This document shows, in pieces, positions 12,321-23,460 of a DNA stretch of 64,000 bases. Both the position numbers and the translations under genes were made by a program. Each line of letters opens with the position of its first letter. The first letter of the stretch is position 1. This DNA is from Macrosoma leucophasiata (taxonomy: Eukaryota; Arthropoda; Insecta; Lepidoptera; Hedylidae), in contig JAWQUS010000003.1 in assembly GCA_036365455.1 (NCBI GenBank), positions 7,646,001 through 7,710,000 on the forward strand, in the 5' to 3' direction. The notes beneath the pieces were generated by a model. It was not told where the DNA came from, did no database searches, and was given only the letters and a program-made list of their open reading frames with translations.

Positions 12321-12343
12321 CTGAAAAGCGACCGAAACGTCGG
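12321..12343 (+). other. Hammerhead-like motif in the PLE terminal repeat region
   Basis: 'ctgaaaagcgaccgaaacgt' followed by 'cgg' resembles the catalytic core order CUGA…GAAA…GUC of hammerhead ribozymes, which are known in PLE terminal repeats. The canonical CUGAUGA is not intact (CTGAAAA), so activity is doubtful. The same stretch recurs inverted at 14733-14751. Confidence 0.35.
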
Positions 12344-12569
12344 GTTCGATTTTAAATAATCATTTTAGTTTAATAATACGCGAGATAAATCCAAAAACGA
12401 GTTTTATTTCAATGAGTGCAGCTCGCGAAAACAGAACATACTAGATAACAATGCCAAATCATAAGCAACGTCACGAACATAAGATTTATTTTAAATTATC
12501 TATCGCATCATATTTATTGGTAATCTTCGTGTTTAAATTCAGCTAAGCGTTACATTATTTAAATGCGTT

Positions 12570-13017
12570 AAAGGAGATGTTGCAAAAATGTATGGAACTC
12601 CGGCCATGTATTGTACACAATATCATTAAACAGGCAAAATCATCACTTATTTAGCTTTGTTTGCAGTTACAAAACATTACTTGCAGTTAGAATTGCAACT
12701 TAAAACCAACATGGCGAATATGGCAGACGACGTCATTGTGACATTTTCATTTTTTAAATTATTTTTTGATTATCTAGTACTTGGAGAAAAAAAAAAAAAA
12801 TTATAAATACTATCGAAATCGATTGATACCAAGCGTTGGCTGTATCGCCACCGTGTTGAACATGGTTGAAAATGATAAAATCGTTTGAATTAAATGTGGT
12901 GGTAACTCTAAAATATATTCTTGATTAAATTAATTGTATTTTTTTCGGATTCTGCTATAATTTACCCATATTTTGAGAACATGTACGAACCAGGACCGAG
13001 CTCGCAACATCTCCTTT
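12570..13017. mobile_element. 448-bp TIR element
   Basis: Left end 'aaaggagatgttgc' and right end 'gcaacatctccttt' are exact 14-bp inverted repeats. No transposase. The left half (including 'accaacatggcgaatatggc') matches a minus-strand partial copy at 46590-46850, confirming a dispersed family. Confidence 0.8.
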
Positions 13018-13124
13018 CAAATGAGTGTAAATTTTATTTTAGGATTCGGTATTAATGGATAAATAGAGAAATTAAATAGGCATTGACTAGTGGCGGTCTT
13101 ACATTGAAGTTATTTAGGTAATTA

Positions 13125-13210
13125 TAATAAATAATAATGGCAACCCATTATACGTCCCACAGCTGGGCACGAGTCTCTCCCCTATGTGGAGGAGGCCTGG
13201 AGCTTTAAGG
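13125..13210 (+). repeat. LepR5 fragment
   Basis: 'caacccattatacgtcccac' followed by 'gctgggcacgagtctctcc' matches the start of the longer copy at 16735-17080. Only about 85 bases are retained. Confidence 0.7.
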
Positions 13211-13404
13211 TACTTATTAAAGTAAAATAAAAAGTGTTTCGCTTGATTACAGAGCCTTCAGTGATTATACCTGCTCTGTATGTCAAATCGATTTTGCAAA
13301 TAAGTAATCTGCGTTGACAAAAATGCGGTACGTTGTTTTCCTTTTATGTTAATGAAATTGAAAAGTTCAACACATCACCAGAATAACACTTCACTAAAAT
13401 ATTT

Positions 13405-13582
13405 TTTTTTATGTATTGAAAGTGGCATACAAGCTTGTTCACATTGATGTAAAGGTGTTATGCCCTCAGGAGTGGTAATGCATCTGCATTTTGACCTCTG
13501 GTCTTTGTGTGGGTGTCTATAGGCTGCAGTCATCACTTAACATCAATGTGAACTGCATGCTTGTTTGTTACTTCAATTAAAT
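13405..13582. repeat. Rearranged LepR1, two fragments in opposite orientation
   Basis: 13405-13460 reads as the minus-sense tail end ('gaaagtggcatacaagcttg'), while 13470-13582 reads plus-sense ('gcatctgcattttgacctct' to 'gcatgcttgtttg'). The two pieces meet head to head, so this is an inversion or a secondary insertion. Confidence 0.7.
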
Positions 13583-13605
13583 AAATAAAAAAGTAATGTA
13601 CCTAA

Positions 13606-13772
13606 GTGGCAAACAAACACGCAGTTCACATTGATGTTAGGTAATGCGGTGGTGCCTACGCCCGCGAGCTCCGCCGCTAGTCGCCATTTGGCGGCACATA
13701 CATTAAGAAGTGCGGTGGTGCCTTGTGTGCCTACGCCCTCGTGCTCCTGCACTGAAACTCTTCCACCAGTAA
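13606..13772 (-). repeat. Rearranged LepR1 with internal deletion
   Basis: The tail block 'caaacacgcagttcacattg' is joined directly to the head block 'ggtaatgcggtggtgcctac'. The head block occurs twice, ending at 'cttccaccagtaaaat'. This indicates deletion and local duplication. Confidence 0.7.
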
Positions 13773-14009
13773 AATCCGATGAAGATTTGGATCACCCGTA
13801 CGAATCACTTATTTGTCAACAGTCGTAGTGGCTGTAGATAACAAATAATCTCGATCATCATTGCCTCAACGTATTAGGTGCGTTTATTATCAAATAGACG
13901 TTTGTACAGGCAATATCCTTAATTTTCAATCAGGCGTTCAATCAATGACAGCATCCCATGGGTTGCTTTATGACATGTCCCTTCATAAAGCAACAATTAC
14001 GTCACCTAC

Positions 14010-14345
14010 AAACGACATTCAAAATTACCTATTGCCAACATTTTTTCCCATCCAAGTCCCAGTAGGCACCGAAACAAGGTGGGAGTGGTCCGAAGGAACA
14101 CACCCATTCGGTTTAACCACACCCACTGCTACAAAAGGAACATTTCGGCTGCATTGTCCCAAAACACCGTTCACGGCAGAGCCTTGAGAATTTCTCTGTC
14201 CCTTTCTCAAGTCATTTCGCTGTTTCAGGACGGTGCGCACAGAACAACGGTTTGTGTAGGAGTCCCGGGAGGCTGGACAGCGCCATCTGTGGGTGGTGGC
14301 GTGAAACGCTCAGTTGGAGGTATAGCAAGATGGCGTCGGTAGTCT
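14010..14345. other. GC-richer orphan segment, function unknown
   Basis: Clearly richer in G and C than the surroundings, with overlapping ORFs on both strands (13861-14187, 14079-14342, 14025-14240). No domain or splice pattern is recognisable. It includes 'gcgccatctgtgggtggtgg' and an initiator-like 'tcagtt' followed by 'caagatggcg'. It could be a retroelement 5' region or a promoter. Confidence 0.3.
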
Positions 14346-14674
14346 CGAGCTCGGAAATAGGGACTGATCACATTTTCTGACATTAAAAGTTTATTTATCT
14401 CTTCACAATTACTTTATTCTCAAAAGTAACGTCTTTTGTTATAAAGTTAGCTCATTAATTTAATTTTACATTCGATTTAGATTTCAGTTCGATGAATTAT
14501 CTGTCCCTGTAGTATGTAGGTAATGCAACTTTTAATAACAAGAACTGGGTTCGATACCCAGGTCAGCAAAAACTATATTGAATTTATGGGATTACCTGCT
14601 ACTTTTAAAAATGCTCGGGTTAACTTGAAGGTGTAAATTCACTGCATATCTATCATCATTATCACTCCATTGAA

Positions 14675-14824
14675 GAAATTAAACTTGCGGATTTCCTTGC
14701 GTATACAACACTCCCAAACTTCTTCTTAAACTCGACGTTTCGGTCGCTTTCCTGTCTAAAATCTATCTAAAATCTTCTAAAATGTAAAATATTCGCATGG
14801 TACCAAATCCGCAAGTTTAATTTC
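14675..14824. repeat. Small inverted-repeat unit related to PLE termini
   Basis: Perfect 20-bp arms 'gaaattaaacttgcggattt' (14675-14694) and its reverse complement at 14805-14824. Between them, on the minus strand, is the same 'gcgaccgaaacgtcg' stretch as beside the PLE at 12321. Just after it, 'gctcgcgaaaacc' also matches the segments at about 12420 and 17836. Confidence 0.6.
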
Positions 14825-14871
14825 TACAATGTATGAAGCTCGCGAAAACCTGCGAAAACGTTATTATCACT

Positions 14872-15190
14872 TTATCACTCCAGCCAAAAAACGTCCACTG
14901 CAGGACAAAGCCATCCCAAAGACGCCAACAACATTACTGCGCGTCATTAGGGGAGATTATGCCAAAATACGCACCAGACCTCCCCCCCCCCAAAAAAAAG
15001 GGGAGAGACTCGTGCCCAGCAGTGGGACGTATAATAGGTTGCCATTATTATGCCAAAATCGTCACGCTTGGCAGGCGGATTGGCGATCGCAATGGTGTTA
15101 GTTTTAGTTAGTTAGAACGAAGAATTTTCCTCCTCTAGAAGGCTATAGGGTAATTACTTCCCGACGCCTTCACCGCATACCTAATATTGG
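14872..15190 (+). repeat. Dispersed repeat LepR2, copy 3
   Basis: Contains 'cgtccactgcaggacaaagc', 'cgtcattaggggagattatg' and 'cttggcaggcggattggcga'. It is interrupted around 14980-15050 by an inverted LepR5 piece ('cgtgcccagcagtgggacgt'). Confidence 0.75.
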
Positions 15191-15247
15191 AGATAAACAA
15201 TAGATTTAAAAAAAAACGGTCAAGTGCGTGTCGGGTCACGCGCAGTT

Positions 15248-16049
15248 TAGGGTTCCGTAGTGTTTAGGTTTTTTTTTATGTAATGGCACTTCCATTACAA
15301 AAATCCATGCAAACAAGCATGCAGTTCACATTGATGTTAAGTGATGACTGCAGCCTATAGACACACATAGACCAAGGTCAAAATGCAGATGCGTTACCAC
15401 AAGTATAAGTTAGTATAAGTTGGCAAGTATATTAGGTAATGCGGTGGTGCCTACGCCCGCGAGCTCCATCACTGGAGCTCTACCACCGTAAAGGTTTAGG
15501 TTTGAATAATATAATGAAAAAAAAATATTTTCAAGAGAGAGTTGTTCAAAATTTCCAATAAAATTATTTTGGTCGACTATTACTCGCAAACTATTACTTG
15601 TAAAGCCAACTTAAGTGTGATAGTTTTCCTTTTAATTTCATTATATGTAGCTACTATTGCCGTAACGTTTGATTTTCTATCAACTACCGTTTAGTTGAAT
15701 TTTGACAAAAAAAAAGAAAATTGGCACTTTAAAGCTTGATAAGTCACGAACAGTAAACTAAATCGAAAAATGATGTTTGCACACCCCTAATATTTTTGAA
15801 AGACCTATTTTACGACATCCCACACTACATAAAAAACGAAACTTAAAAAACTTATCCGCGCGTTACAAGTAGGGGAGGTACCCTAAATATTTTTTTTTCA
15901 TGTTTTTTATTCTACTACTTGTGCCAAATTTCAAGTCTCTAGTACCAATAGTTTTTGCGCTAAGCCGCGGACAGACAAACAGACAGACAGACAGAAAGAC
16001 AGACGGACATGGCGAACTATAAGGGTTCCTTGTTTACTACGGAATCCTA
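15248..16049 (+). repeat. LepR4 element, interrupted by LepR1
   Basis: Ends 'tagggttccgtagt' and 'actacggaatccta' are near-perfect inverted repeats. The interior contains a (cagaca)n run and 'ttgtgccaaatttcaagtct'. The copy at 22693-23288 is the same family reversed. Outside the left end, 'ggtcaagtgcgtgtcgggtc' is also shared with that copy, so the true element may extend beyond the inverted repeats. LepR1 is inserted at 15277-15493. Confidence 0.75.
15277..15493 (-). repeat. LepR1 retroposon nested in LepR4
   Basis: Minus-sense copy starting 'atgtaatgg' and ending 'ctctaccaccgtaaagg'. It lacks about 80 internal bases and splits the LepR4 element just after its left end. Confidence 0.85.
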
Positions 16050-16734
16050 AAAAGAATTAAGTACGTAAATTGGTTCAGAAACCTCGGCGAAGACAGCGTA
16101 TATACTATGAACTGCATGCTTGTTTGTTACATAACATAGATGTACCTACCTATAGATCAATAGTTTCGTGGATAATTAAGCACTTGCTTAATTCACTGTT
16201 AACAATGAACACATCACCATTTACCCTATACATGTTGAATCTAGAAAAGAGATTTTTTACAGTGATATCCCTCAGACAACGTTCGCAATACAAAGGCGCA
16301 GTCTTTAAAATATTGCCGCATGAAATCGATCTTCAGTAAGTAGCTTACCAATTTTATAAGAGAGGTTTAGCGAGCGGGCACCGTGTTATACAACTACATA
16401 TAGTTTATGTTCTTAAATGTCAAATTAATTAGAGAGATATTTTGTTTTTACTGTGAAGATTGTGTTTTTTAAACCTTCATTTACTTTGTACAGTATTTCA
16501 AATAAGTTAACGTTGAAAACATGTCACGTGAATTTTGCTTCAAAATTTTCATCTTAAAAACGGATTTGCACTTCTGAACTAATAAGATAAGTTACCTGCA
16601 AGAGCTTACAAAAATGTTGATTAACTTTTGACTTTTGACAGATTCTCACTGAAAGCGAGAATCTGTCAGGTTTAACATGTATTTGTTTTAGTTGACCCGG
16701 AAAACGTCGCGTCGATCAACTATAAAAGTTATTA

Positions 16735-17080
16735 ATAATGACAACCCATTATACGTCCCACTGCTGGGCACGCGTCTCTCGAGCGAGCGCGAGCTTACTC
16801 CACCACGCTGCTCCATTGCGGATTGGTGGAGGTGGGTGGGTTAGTGGCCAACCCGCTGTCGGATGTTTTCAAACCGCCCATCTCCGACAAGGTTTAACGA
16901 CTGCTGCTGCTATCCATCGATAGCAACCGGGACCGACGGCTTAACGTGCCCTCCGAAGCACGGAAACGCGCATTTAATTTGCCACTAGCGGTCACCCATC
17001 ACACTACCCGACCGCGCCCGTAGTGCTTAACCGAGTAGATCGCTTACGTTCTACACCAGCCGCTGGGCCATGCGCGCTAC
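16735..17080 (+). repeat. LepR5 repeat, longest copy
   Basis: Starts 'caacccattatacgtcccac' and includes 'aaccgggaccgacggcttaa', 'cgtgccctccgaagcacgg' and 'cgctgggccatgcgcgctac', followed by an A-run. GC-rich against the background and A-tailed, as expected for the 3' end of a LINE; the source LINE is not identified. Confidence 0.7.
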
Positions 17081-17279
17081 AAAAAAAAGTAAAAGTTATT
17101 AATTTTAATTATATAGTGTGATATACTTTATGGTAACTAAAAGTAACTAAAGTACGAGTATTAAATTTGATAAGGACTAATACTTTATTTATGGTATACA
17201 ATAAATTATATACCTTTCTAATCACCGCATGGAAAGTACCCATTTTTTCGAACATATGGGTATTTATAATATGTACTTA

Positions 17280-17550
17280 CTGGTGGTAGAGCTCCAGTGA
17301 CAAAGCTCGCGGGCGTAGGCACCACCGCATTACCTAATATACTTGCCGCCAAATGGTAGTGTTCAGTACTATCGGTTCCGGTTAGGTGGTAATGTACGGC
17401 CCTGTGATTCCCGGCACAGAGGCATAACACCTAAGCCTCAGGAGTGGTAAAGCATCTGCATTTTGACCTCTGGTTTATCTGTGAGTGTCTATAGGCTGCA
17501 GTCATCACTTAACATCAATGTAAGCTGCATGCTTGTTTGCCACTTAAATA
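17280..17550 (+). repeat. LepR1 A-tailed retroposon
   Basis: Near full-length, starting 'ctggtggtagagctccagtg' and ending 'cttgtttgccacttaaata' with A-runs. It is one of the least diverged copies. Confidence 0.85.
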
Positions 17551-17779
17551 AAATTTAAAAAAAAATGTATAGATATAGATAAATGGATTAGATTGAATAT
17601 AACGTGTAATTTTCTGTGTCATGATTATTCGTTATTTTTTGTTAAATTCATTTCTGATGTTTATGATTGGCGTTATTCTAAATTAATTTATATATCGAAA
17701 TTGCATTCAATTTGTTTATCCATAAGTCTCAACAAATACTGTTTTTACCTCACGTTCATTAACACGTAAGTACCTATTG

Positions 17780-17860
17780 CATACATTAAACCCGAGATAA
17801 ATCCGTAAAAATATTTTCATTGTAGGTAATAGGTGTAGCTCGCGAAAACCTAAGAACACA
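17780..17860 (+). repeat. PLE terminal-repeat fragment
   Basis: 'cccgagataaatccg' and, 40 bases on, 'gtagctcgcgaaaacc' keep the order found at 12378-12435 beside the PLE. No coding part is present. Confidence 0.5.
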
Positions 17861-18572
17861 TATAATTTAATATTGCTCAAACTCAAACTCAAAAATTTAT
17901 TTAATAACTTGGAAATAAGAATTAGCTTGTGATAGGTCAAATTACAAAATATAAAATTAAAGCGAATAACATCATAAAATAAATAATGGTCCAAAAAAAC
18001 TTAATAATAAAATTTCCGATACTCTCTTTTTTTTCCATACTTTCTTTCAAGAATTGGTTTATTTTGTACCTGGTACCTAATGTTCACTGCGACATTTATA
18101 ATACTAGCAATAAAAAATTAAAAAAAATGTAAATTAAATACGCTTACTCTTACAGCCGTACCAGCCATAATTGATTTCATTTGAAAAAAAAAATGATTTT
18201 AATTCCTACACAACTTTAGGTAGGTAGGTACCTTCACACAGAATAAGTGGCGCATAAGTAAAATAACGTTGTAAGTTACGATATATCGGTAATAGCTAAT
18301 TAGCTGAAATCCCATAATCGGTCAGGATAGAAAATCGGCCACACGGGCCCTATTTGTGGCCGCTGCGATTAGACCCATAAAACTCAATGTGATCTTGATA
18401 AGGGACGCGCGAAAACCGCCAACAAACGTGTATGTGGGTGCCTTTATCGAACAGGTGAATTAATATGCAGTGTTGATTAGGTGGTTAGATACACATACAG
18501 TGGAGTTTAGCATTGGAATGTAGCGGTTTGTCGAATTTCCGTTGTTTAAGGGAATACAGTTTAAGTTTTTTT

Positions 18573-18818
18573 TTGTAATGAAAATGGCAAACACTTTTTA
18601 AGTGATGATTGTAGCCTGTAGACACCCACACAAAGACCAGAGGTTAAAATGCAGATACTTTACCACTTCTGAAGCATTATGGTATTATGTTTCTGTGCCG
18701 GAAATTACTGGGCCGTACATTACCACCTGACCGGAACACGATACTGCTGAACGCTACCACTAAGCGGTAAGTAGATTACGCCCGCGAGCTCCGTCATGGA
18801 GCTTTACCACCACTAAAA
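18573..18818 (-). repeat. LepR1 retroposon
   Basis: Near full-length minus-sense copy ending (family start) at 'gctttaccaccactaaaag'. Confidence 0.8.
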
Positions 18819-18825
18819 GTTATGT

Positions 18826-19080
18826 TGGTAATCAAGCTTGCAGTTCACATATAACGACTGCGGCCGCTGCCTATACATCTACACGAAAATTCAAATACAT
18901 TACCACCCTTGAAATCTAACATGTTTCGCTTCTGTAATAGAAATTATGGAGCCATACATTACCACCTAACTGGGATACTAGTGCTGAATATTACCATTTG
19001 GTGGCAGTTAGATTATGTACCTAATGCGGTGGTGCTTACGCACTCGAGCTCCGACACTGGAGCTCTACCATTAGTTTAGT
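18826..19080 (-). repeat. LepR1 retroposon, divergent subfamily
   Basis: Directly follows the previous copy in the same orientation. It carries the subfamily variant also seen at 7793-8056, so the pair arose by two insertions and not by local duplication. Confidence 0.75.
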
Positions 19081-19303
19081 AAAGTTACTTTCCTTTGCTA
19101 TTCTTGAATATTTTTGTACCTAAATGACATTATACGGTTGTTGGTAATTTTCGGACACATAAAAGAGCAAAAATGTGGCAGGCAGAAAACAGGCGTGAAG
19201 TTGTACCTCTTCAGTGTATAAATACTATCTGCTGTCAAGCCTTGGATTAACATAAATAACTTGTTTCAAAAGGATTGACTACGAGCATTTTTTTTATATA
19301 ATG

Positions 19304-19620
19304 CTAGCTGTGCCCGCGACTTCGCCCGCGTGAGAATGTATGATTGTTCAGTATCTACCCGGACGAAGTCGTGGGCGCAGTAAGTATAAAAGTAGCCTAA
19401 GTTACTCCTTATTACGTAAGCTATCTGCCAGTGAAAGTTCCGTCAAAATCGGTAAAGCCGTTCCCAAGATTAGCCCCGCCAAACAGACAGACAAACAGAC
19501 AAAAATTGTAAAAAATGTTGTTTTGGTATATGTACCGTGTATACATACATATGCATTTAGTAAAAAGCGGTTGTTTTTATATTACAAACAGACACTCCAA
19601 TTTTATTTATTTGTATAGAT
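19304..19620 (+). repeat. Dispersed repeat LepR3, copy 2
   Basis: Starts 'tagctgtgcccgcgacttcg' and ends 'ttttatttatttgtatagat'. It is the best preserved of the three copies. Confidence 0.8.
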
Positions 19621-20393
19621 TAATAGGTATATTTTTGCCACAAGTCATAATAAACTCAACTACCTTTATATTTTTTTATGTTTTGAAAAATAAACAAACA
19701 TTTCAAGTAAAATATAAGTTACCATTCGATTTTAACCTCGCATAACTTGACAGTTACATTACATACATATCTACAAATTTCGTGCCTACTGTTCTCGAAC
19801 AAAAAATCGTAAACAATAATTTCAGCCGTGAATTTTAAATTATAGCAAGCTGCTAGTTGCAGTCGCTTGATTTTTGAAACAAACTTTTGTCTGCTAGTTG
19901 GCGTCCCGTCGAGGCGTCAGTTTAGAAAATTTTCAAGCCGACTGTAAATTTGAATGCAGTTTTATTAATGTCTGTGCATATTCAAAGAGTTTCTCTTCGC
20001 CTCGCCGGTAGTTATATTGGTTTACAGTTTACACGCTACTCCACTCATAGTTTCAAACCTGAATATTATTCTGCATATACTCGTACAGTTATAAATAGAT
20101 TAATCGTAGTTGTCTTCGTGTGGAACCTATTTCATTTCGTTGCGGTTGCTTGTATAGGAGATTTAAATAACTGCAACAACTAATATAGTATGTTTTACGT
20201 AATAGGTTTTTTAAACAAACCTCAAGTCGTTCAATGTTGTTTTAGTAGGGCATAAAATTATAGATATAAAAAAATATATATAGATAGGTATTTTATTTTT
20301 TCGACGCATAAAAAAAAATCAATGAAACTTTCAATTTTTAATTCTATACTTTACATGAACGAACGAAAACGTTGTCATCCATGGTGACATTTA

Positions 20394-20530
20394 GCCCGGG
20401 TTGCACCACGACATTTGTTAAAGTTATTGTAACATTCTTCTCTAACTTAAAGAAATCTGTTAAAGTTAGAGAAGGATGTGAAATGTTGCAATAACCTTAA
20501 CTTTAACAAATGTAGTGGTGCAACCCAGGC
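20394..20530. mobile_element. 137-bp foldback MITE
   Basis: The left arm 'gcccgggttgcaccac' and the right arm 'gtggtgcaacccaggc' are inverted. Pairing continues through 'catttgttaaagtta' and 'ctctaacttaaag', so nearly the whole unit folds into one hairpin. No ORF. Confidence 0.88.
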
Positions 20531-20636
20531 TTGGATTATATGTCATATGACGTCACTCACTAGTGTACTAAACAAAACCTAAAATTACCTTACCTATGTG
20601 ACATGTGAATGACGCGTCGACATTGGCTTGTTAGTC

Positions 20637-20762
20637 GTAACACACGACCGGATTCTGTACGGCGGACCGAATCCGCCGACCAAATACGCGCGAGCGGACC
20701 GCATCGTACTTGAATAATAATAATTAAGTCCGCCGGACTCGTCTACACATGGCCAGATTTTT
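20637..20762 (+). repeat. MITE-like repeat, truncated copy
   Basis: 'aacacacgaccggattctgt' through 'ctacacatggccagattt' matches 56163-56344 but stops before the second inverted terminus present there. Confidence 0.7.
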
Positions 20763-21477
20763 AAGGTCGATCAGCAATATTTGTTTTTGATACTCTAATT
20801 ATGCATTGCACGGATTTTAGAATATAATATAGGTATTATATTTTATGTATGTACCTACCTTAATCAAGTGTCTGAAAGCAAAACATAATCTAAAATGCTT
20901 ATTGAATGTTAAATTACCCGTGTTAATTTATATTTTCAATACACATGATTAAGAGCAACCTCAACGAAATGGTAGGTATGGATGATTTATTAAATCACAT
21001 AAAAACTACTCCATTCACCAGTTTCTTTTTCAGCCTATTACAGCTACTTTTTATCCCACGGAAACATACTAAGCGGGCGGGTATACAAAGTTTAATAATA
21101 CATACTTAATTTCCTATAATGTTGTCGTTAAGATACGTGCTATCGAGTGCGAAACAAAGTGCTACAATTAAGTCGCAATGTTCGATCGCAGTTCAACAGT
21201 TTTTCCTCTGTAATTCTATTACATTATTAACTTACACCGTGTTGAAGAAGCATGTGCTAGTGTTGTGAAACAATATTTATTTTAACTATCGATATTTAGG
21301 CGCCGCCGCAAAAAATATATTATATTGATGCAATAAACAAAGATTTCTCTAAAGTTACGTTCTCGATTTTTTTGAATGAAATTATGAAAAAAACTGTTCA
21401 AACCTATTAGACAAGATGTAGTTAGATTTACACAAGCTATTACTGATGTAATATGTAACCCGCATAATGTCTATAAG

Positions 21478-21800
21478 CATCCAAATGTACGTAAGTCCAT
21501 GCCTGTAGTCCCCGACGGGGTAGGCAGAGGTAAATGCATGCATTCAATCATACATATAAACAACCAACGATTCGCCGGTTACTCTTTTGCCCCACGTAAC
21601 AGGTGGTGAGCCTATTGACATCTCCAGGCACATTACCAAACTTCGAGGTACTGGAAAACTGCCAGAAAAGGGAAATATCGCAATAGAACCAGAGATAAAG
21701 GATTTTACACCGATATCTCTAATATCCTCAGTGTAGTAGTGGCCTGCTACCACTAATCTACTGAGGCAGTTTAAGTATCCAATGGACGGGTAATGATTAT
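21478..21800 (-). repeat. SINE-B copy
   Basis: Shares with 23461-23755 the blocks 'gtaggcagaggtaaatgcat', 'gattcgccggttac' and 'cacattaccaaacttcgagg'. The tRNA-like end is partly lost: the A-box region is visible ('ctaccactaatctactgagg') but no clear B box. Confidence 0.75.
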
Positions 21801-21946
21801 TTTTATAATGGAAGGGACAAACCAGTATACTTGTTACACCGACGGTAAGTGAAAACTCCAACCGGTATCAGACCCAGCCAACGATCATATATAATAATTA
21901 TGATAGAGTACAAAAACAGCGAGTGAAAAGGAGAATTCTGTGACGA

Positions 21947-21992
21947 AATAATTTACAACCCTCTCATTGCAATGAGAGGGTTGTAAATTATT
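21947..21992. repeat. Perfect 46-bp palindrome
   Basis: 23-base arms with no spacer, centred between 21969 and 21970 ('ctctcattgc|aatgagag'). Every base pair matches, which can form a cruciform or a 23-bp hairpin. Confidence 0.97.
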
Positions 21993-22447
21993 ATGATCAA
22001 ACGACAAAGTAAAGTCTCCTGCTTAGCAGAATTAGGATGTTAATTGAGCCCTTGATACATTGAAATCTTTTATTTAATGTCACTAATAAAAATATTAATA
22101 ATATTTATGAACAAAATATATCGATAAAGATCGCTGCGTCGCGTCACTAGCAGGTAAGTCTGCGTCGCGTCGTCGCTCCTCAAAGATCGCAAGCTGAAAA
22201 CTTTTAATACTTTAACTCGACTCTCACTCAATTTCGCTTAACGCCCGCCCGTTGACACGGCCCGATGCCGCAGCAATATCGTTTTATAACAGTTTTACAA
22301 CTTTGTACCGCTGCTCCGCTTGAATTGTTAAGTTTGGTGCTAACTAGTCACGTAAGTAGGTTACGGCTGTGAATCTTTGATAAGTTATGATGTGAACTGT
22401 TTCACATAGGCAACTTTGCATGTTTTTATATTTTTGTTTATTTTACG

Positions 22448-22640
22448 TAACGATAATGGAAAACAAGCAAGCAGTTCACATGGATGTTAAGTGATGATTA
22501 ACATCTACACAATAACCAGTTTTTGAAATGCAGATGCGTTGCCACCCTCATTTCTACAGAGAAATTAATCTGTGATTGTTATTACGATAGATAAGGTAAT
22601 GCGATGGTGCCTACTAAGCTTTCGAATTCCACTGGACCTA
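22448..22640 (-). repeat. LepR1 partial copy
   Basis: Tail and head blocks are present, but the middle (from 'ccgtacattaccacc' to the 'ttagcggcaag' block) is deleted. Confidence 0.7.
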
Positions 22641-22692
22641 TGTAGACAACGTGTAGGTGAGTATAACAGAAAAACATAAGTAAAGTGTTTTT

Positions 22693-23288
22693 TAGGGTTC
22701 CGTAGTAAACAAGGAACCCTTATAGTTTCGCCATGTCCGTCCGTCTGTCTGTCTGTCTGTCTGTCTATCTGTCCGTCCGCGGTTTAGCGCAAAAACTATT
22801 AGTACTAGAGAGTTGAAATTTGGCACAAGTATACACCCTAATCACGCCGACAAAATGGTAGAAGAAAAACTCGAAAAAAAAAAATTAGGGTAATCTCCCC
22901 TACTTGTAGCGCGCAAATATGTTTTTAAATTTTCGATTGCCATATAGTGTGGGGTATCGTTGGATAGGTCTTTAAAAATACTATGAGTGTCCCAAGATAA
23001 TTTTTCGATTTATTTAACTGTTCGTGACTTATTAAGCTTTAAAGTGCACATTTCGTTAGACTCACGTGTCCCCCCCCCTACAGACTAAACGGTTGTTGTT
23101 AGAAATTCGTTACGGCAATAGTACCTACATATAACGAAATTAAAAGGAAAATTATCTCACTTAAGTTGGCTTTTGCAAGTTTGAGAGTAATAGTCGATCA
23201 AATATATTTTACTCGAAAATTTCGAACAAGTCCATACAAAATTTTTTTTTTTTCATTACATCTCTTACTCTGTAACTACGGAACCCTA
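22693..23288 (-). repeat. LepR4 element
   Basis: Bounded by 'tagggttccgtagta' and 'actacggaaccctac'. It contains a (tctg)n run at 22743-22772 and 'ttgaaatttggcacaagtat', the reverse of the copy at 15248-16049. The flank 'ccgacatgcacttgaccgg' (23305-23323) is shared too. Confidence 0.8.
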
Positions 23289-23460
23289 CACTGCGCGTGG
23301 CCCGACATGCACTTGACCGGTTTTTTTATAATAGGGTCCGCAAGAATATAGAAAGGGTAGTTTTATATAGGGTTTAATCCTGAATTAAAATAAATTAAAT
23401 TAATAATTACGCTTACACTTCTGTGAGTGGGCTGTTCCACACTAGGTTTAAAACATAACC

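Larger units (their letters stand above)
11616..12412 (+). mobile_element. Penelope-like element fragment with inverted terminal repeats
   Basis: Matching 67-bp inverted repeats (11616-11682 and 12346-12412) bracket the end of a Penelope-like ORF. Inside is a GIY-YIG endonuclease domain (11810-12250), the hallmark C-terminal domain of canonical PLEs. The reverse transcriptase part is absent, so this is a truncated copy. PLE copies are known to be bounded by terminal repeats in direct or inverted orientation, which fits. Confidence 0.8.

Noticed and set aside
14829..15111. Overlapping ORFs of 90 and 92 residues
   Set aside because: They lie in the LepR2 and LepR5 repeat sequence; the frames are not preserved in other copies.
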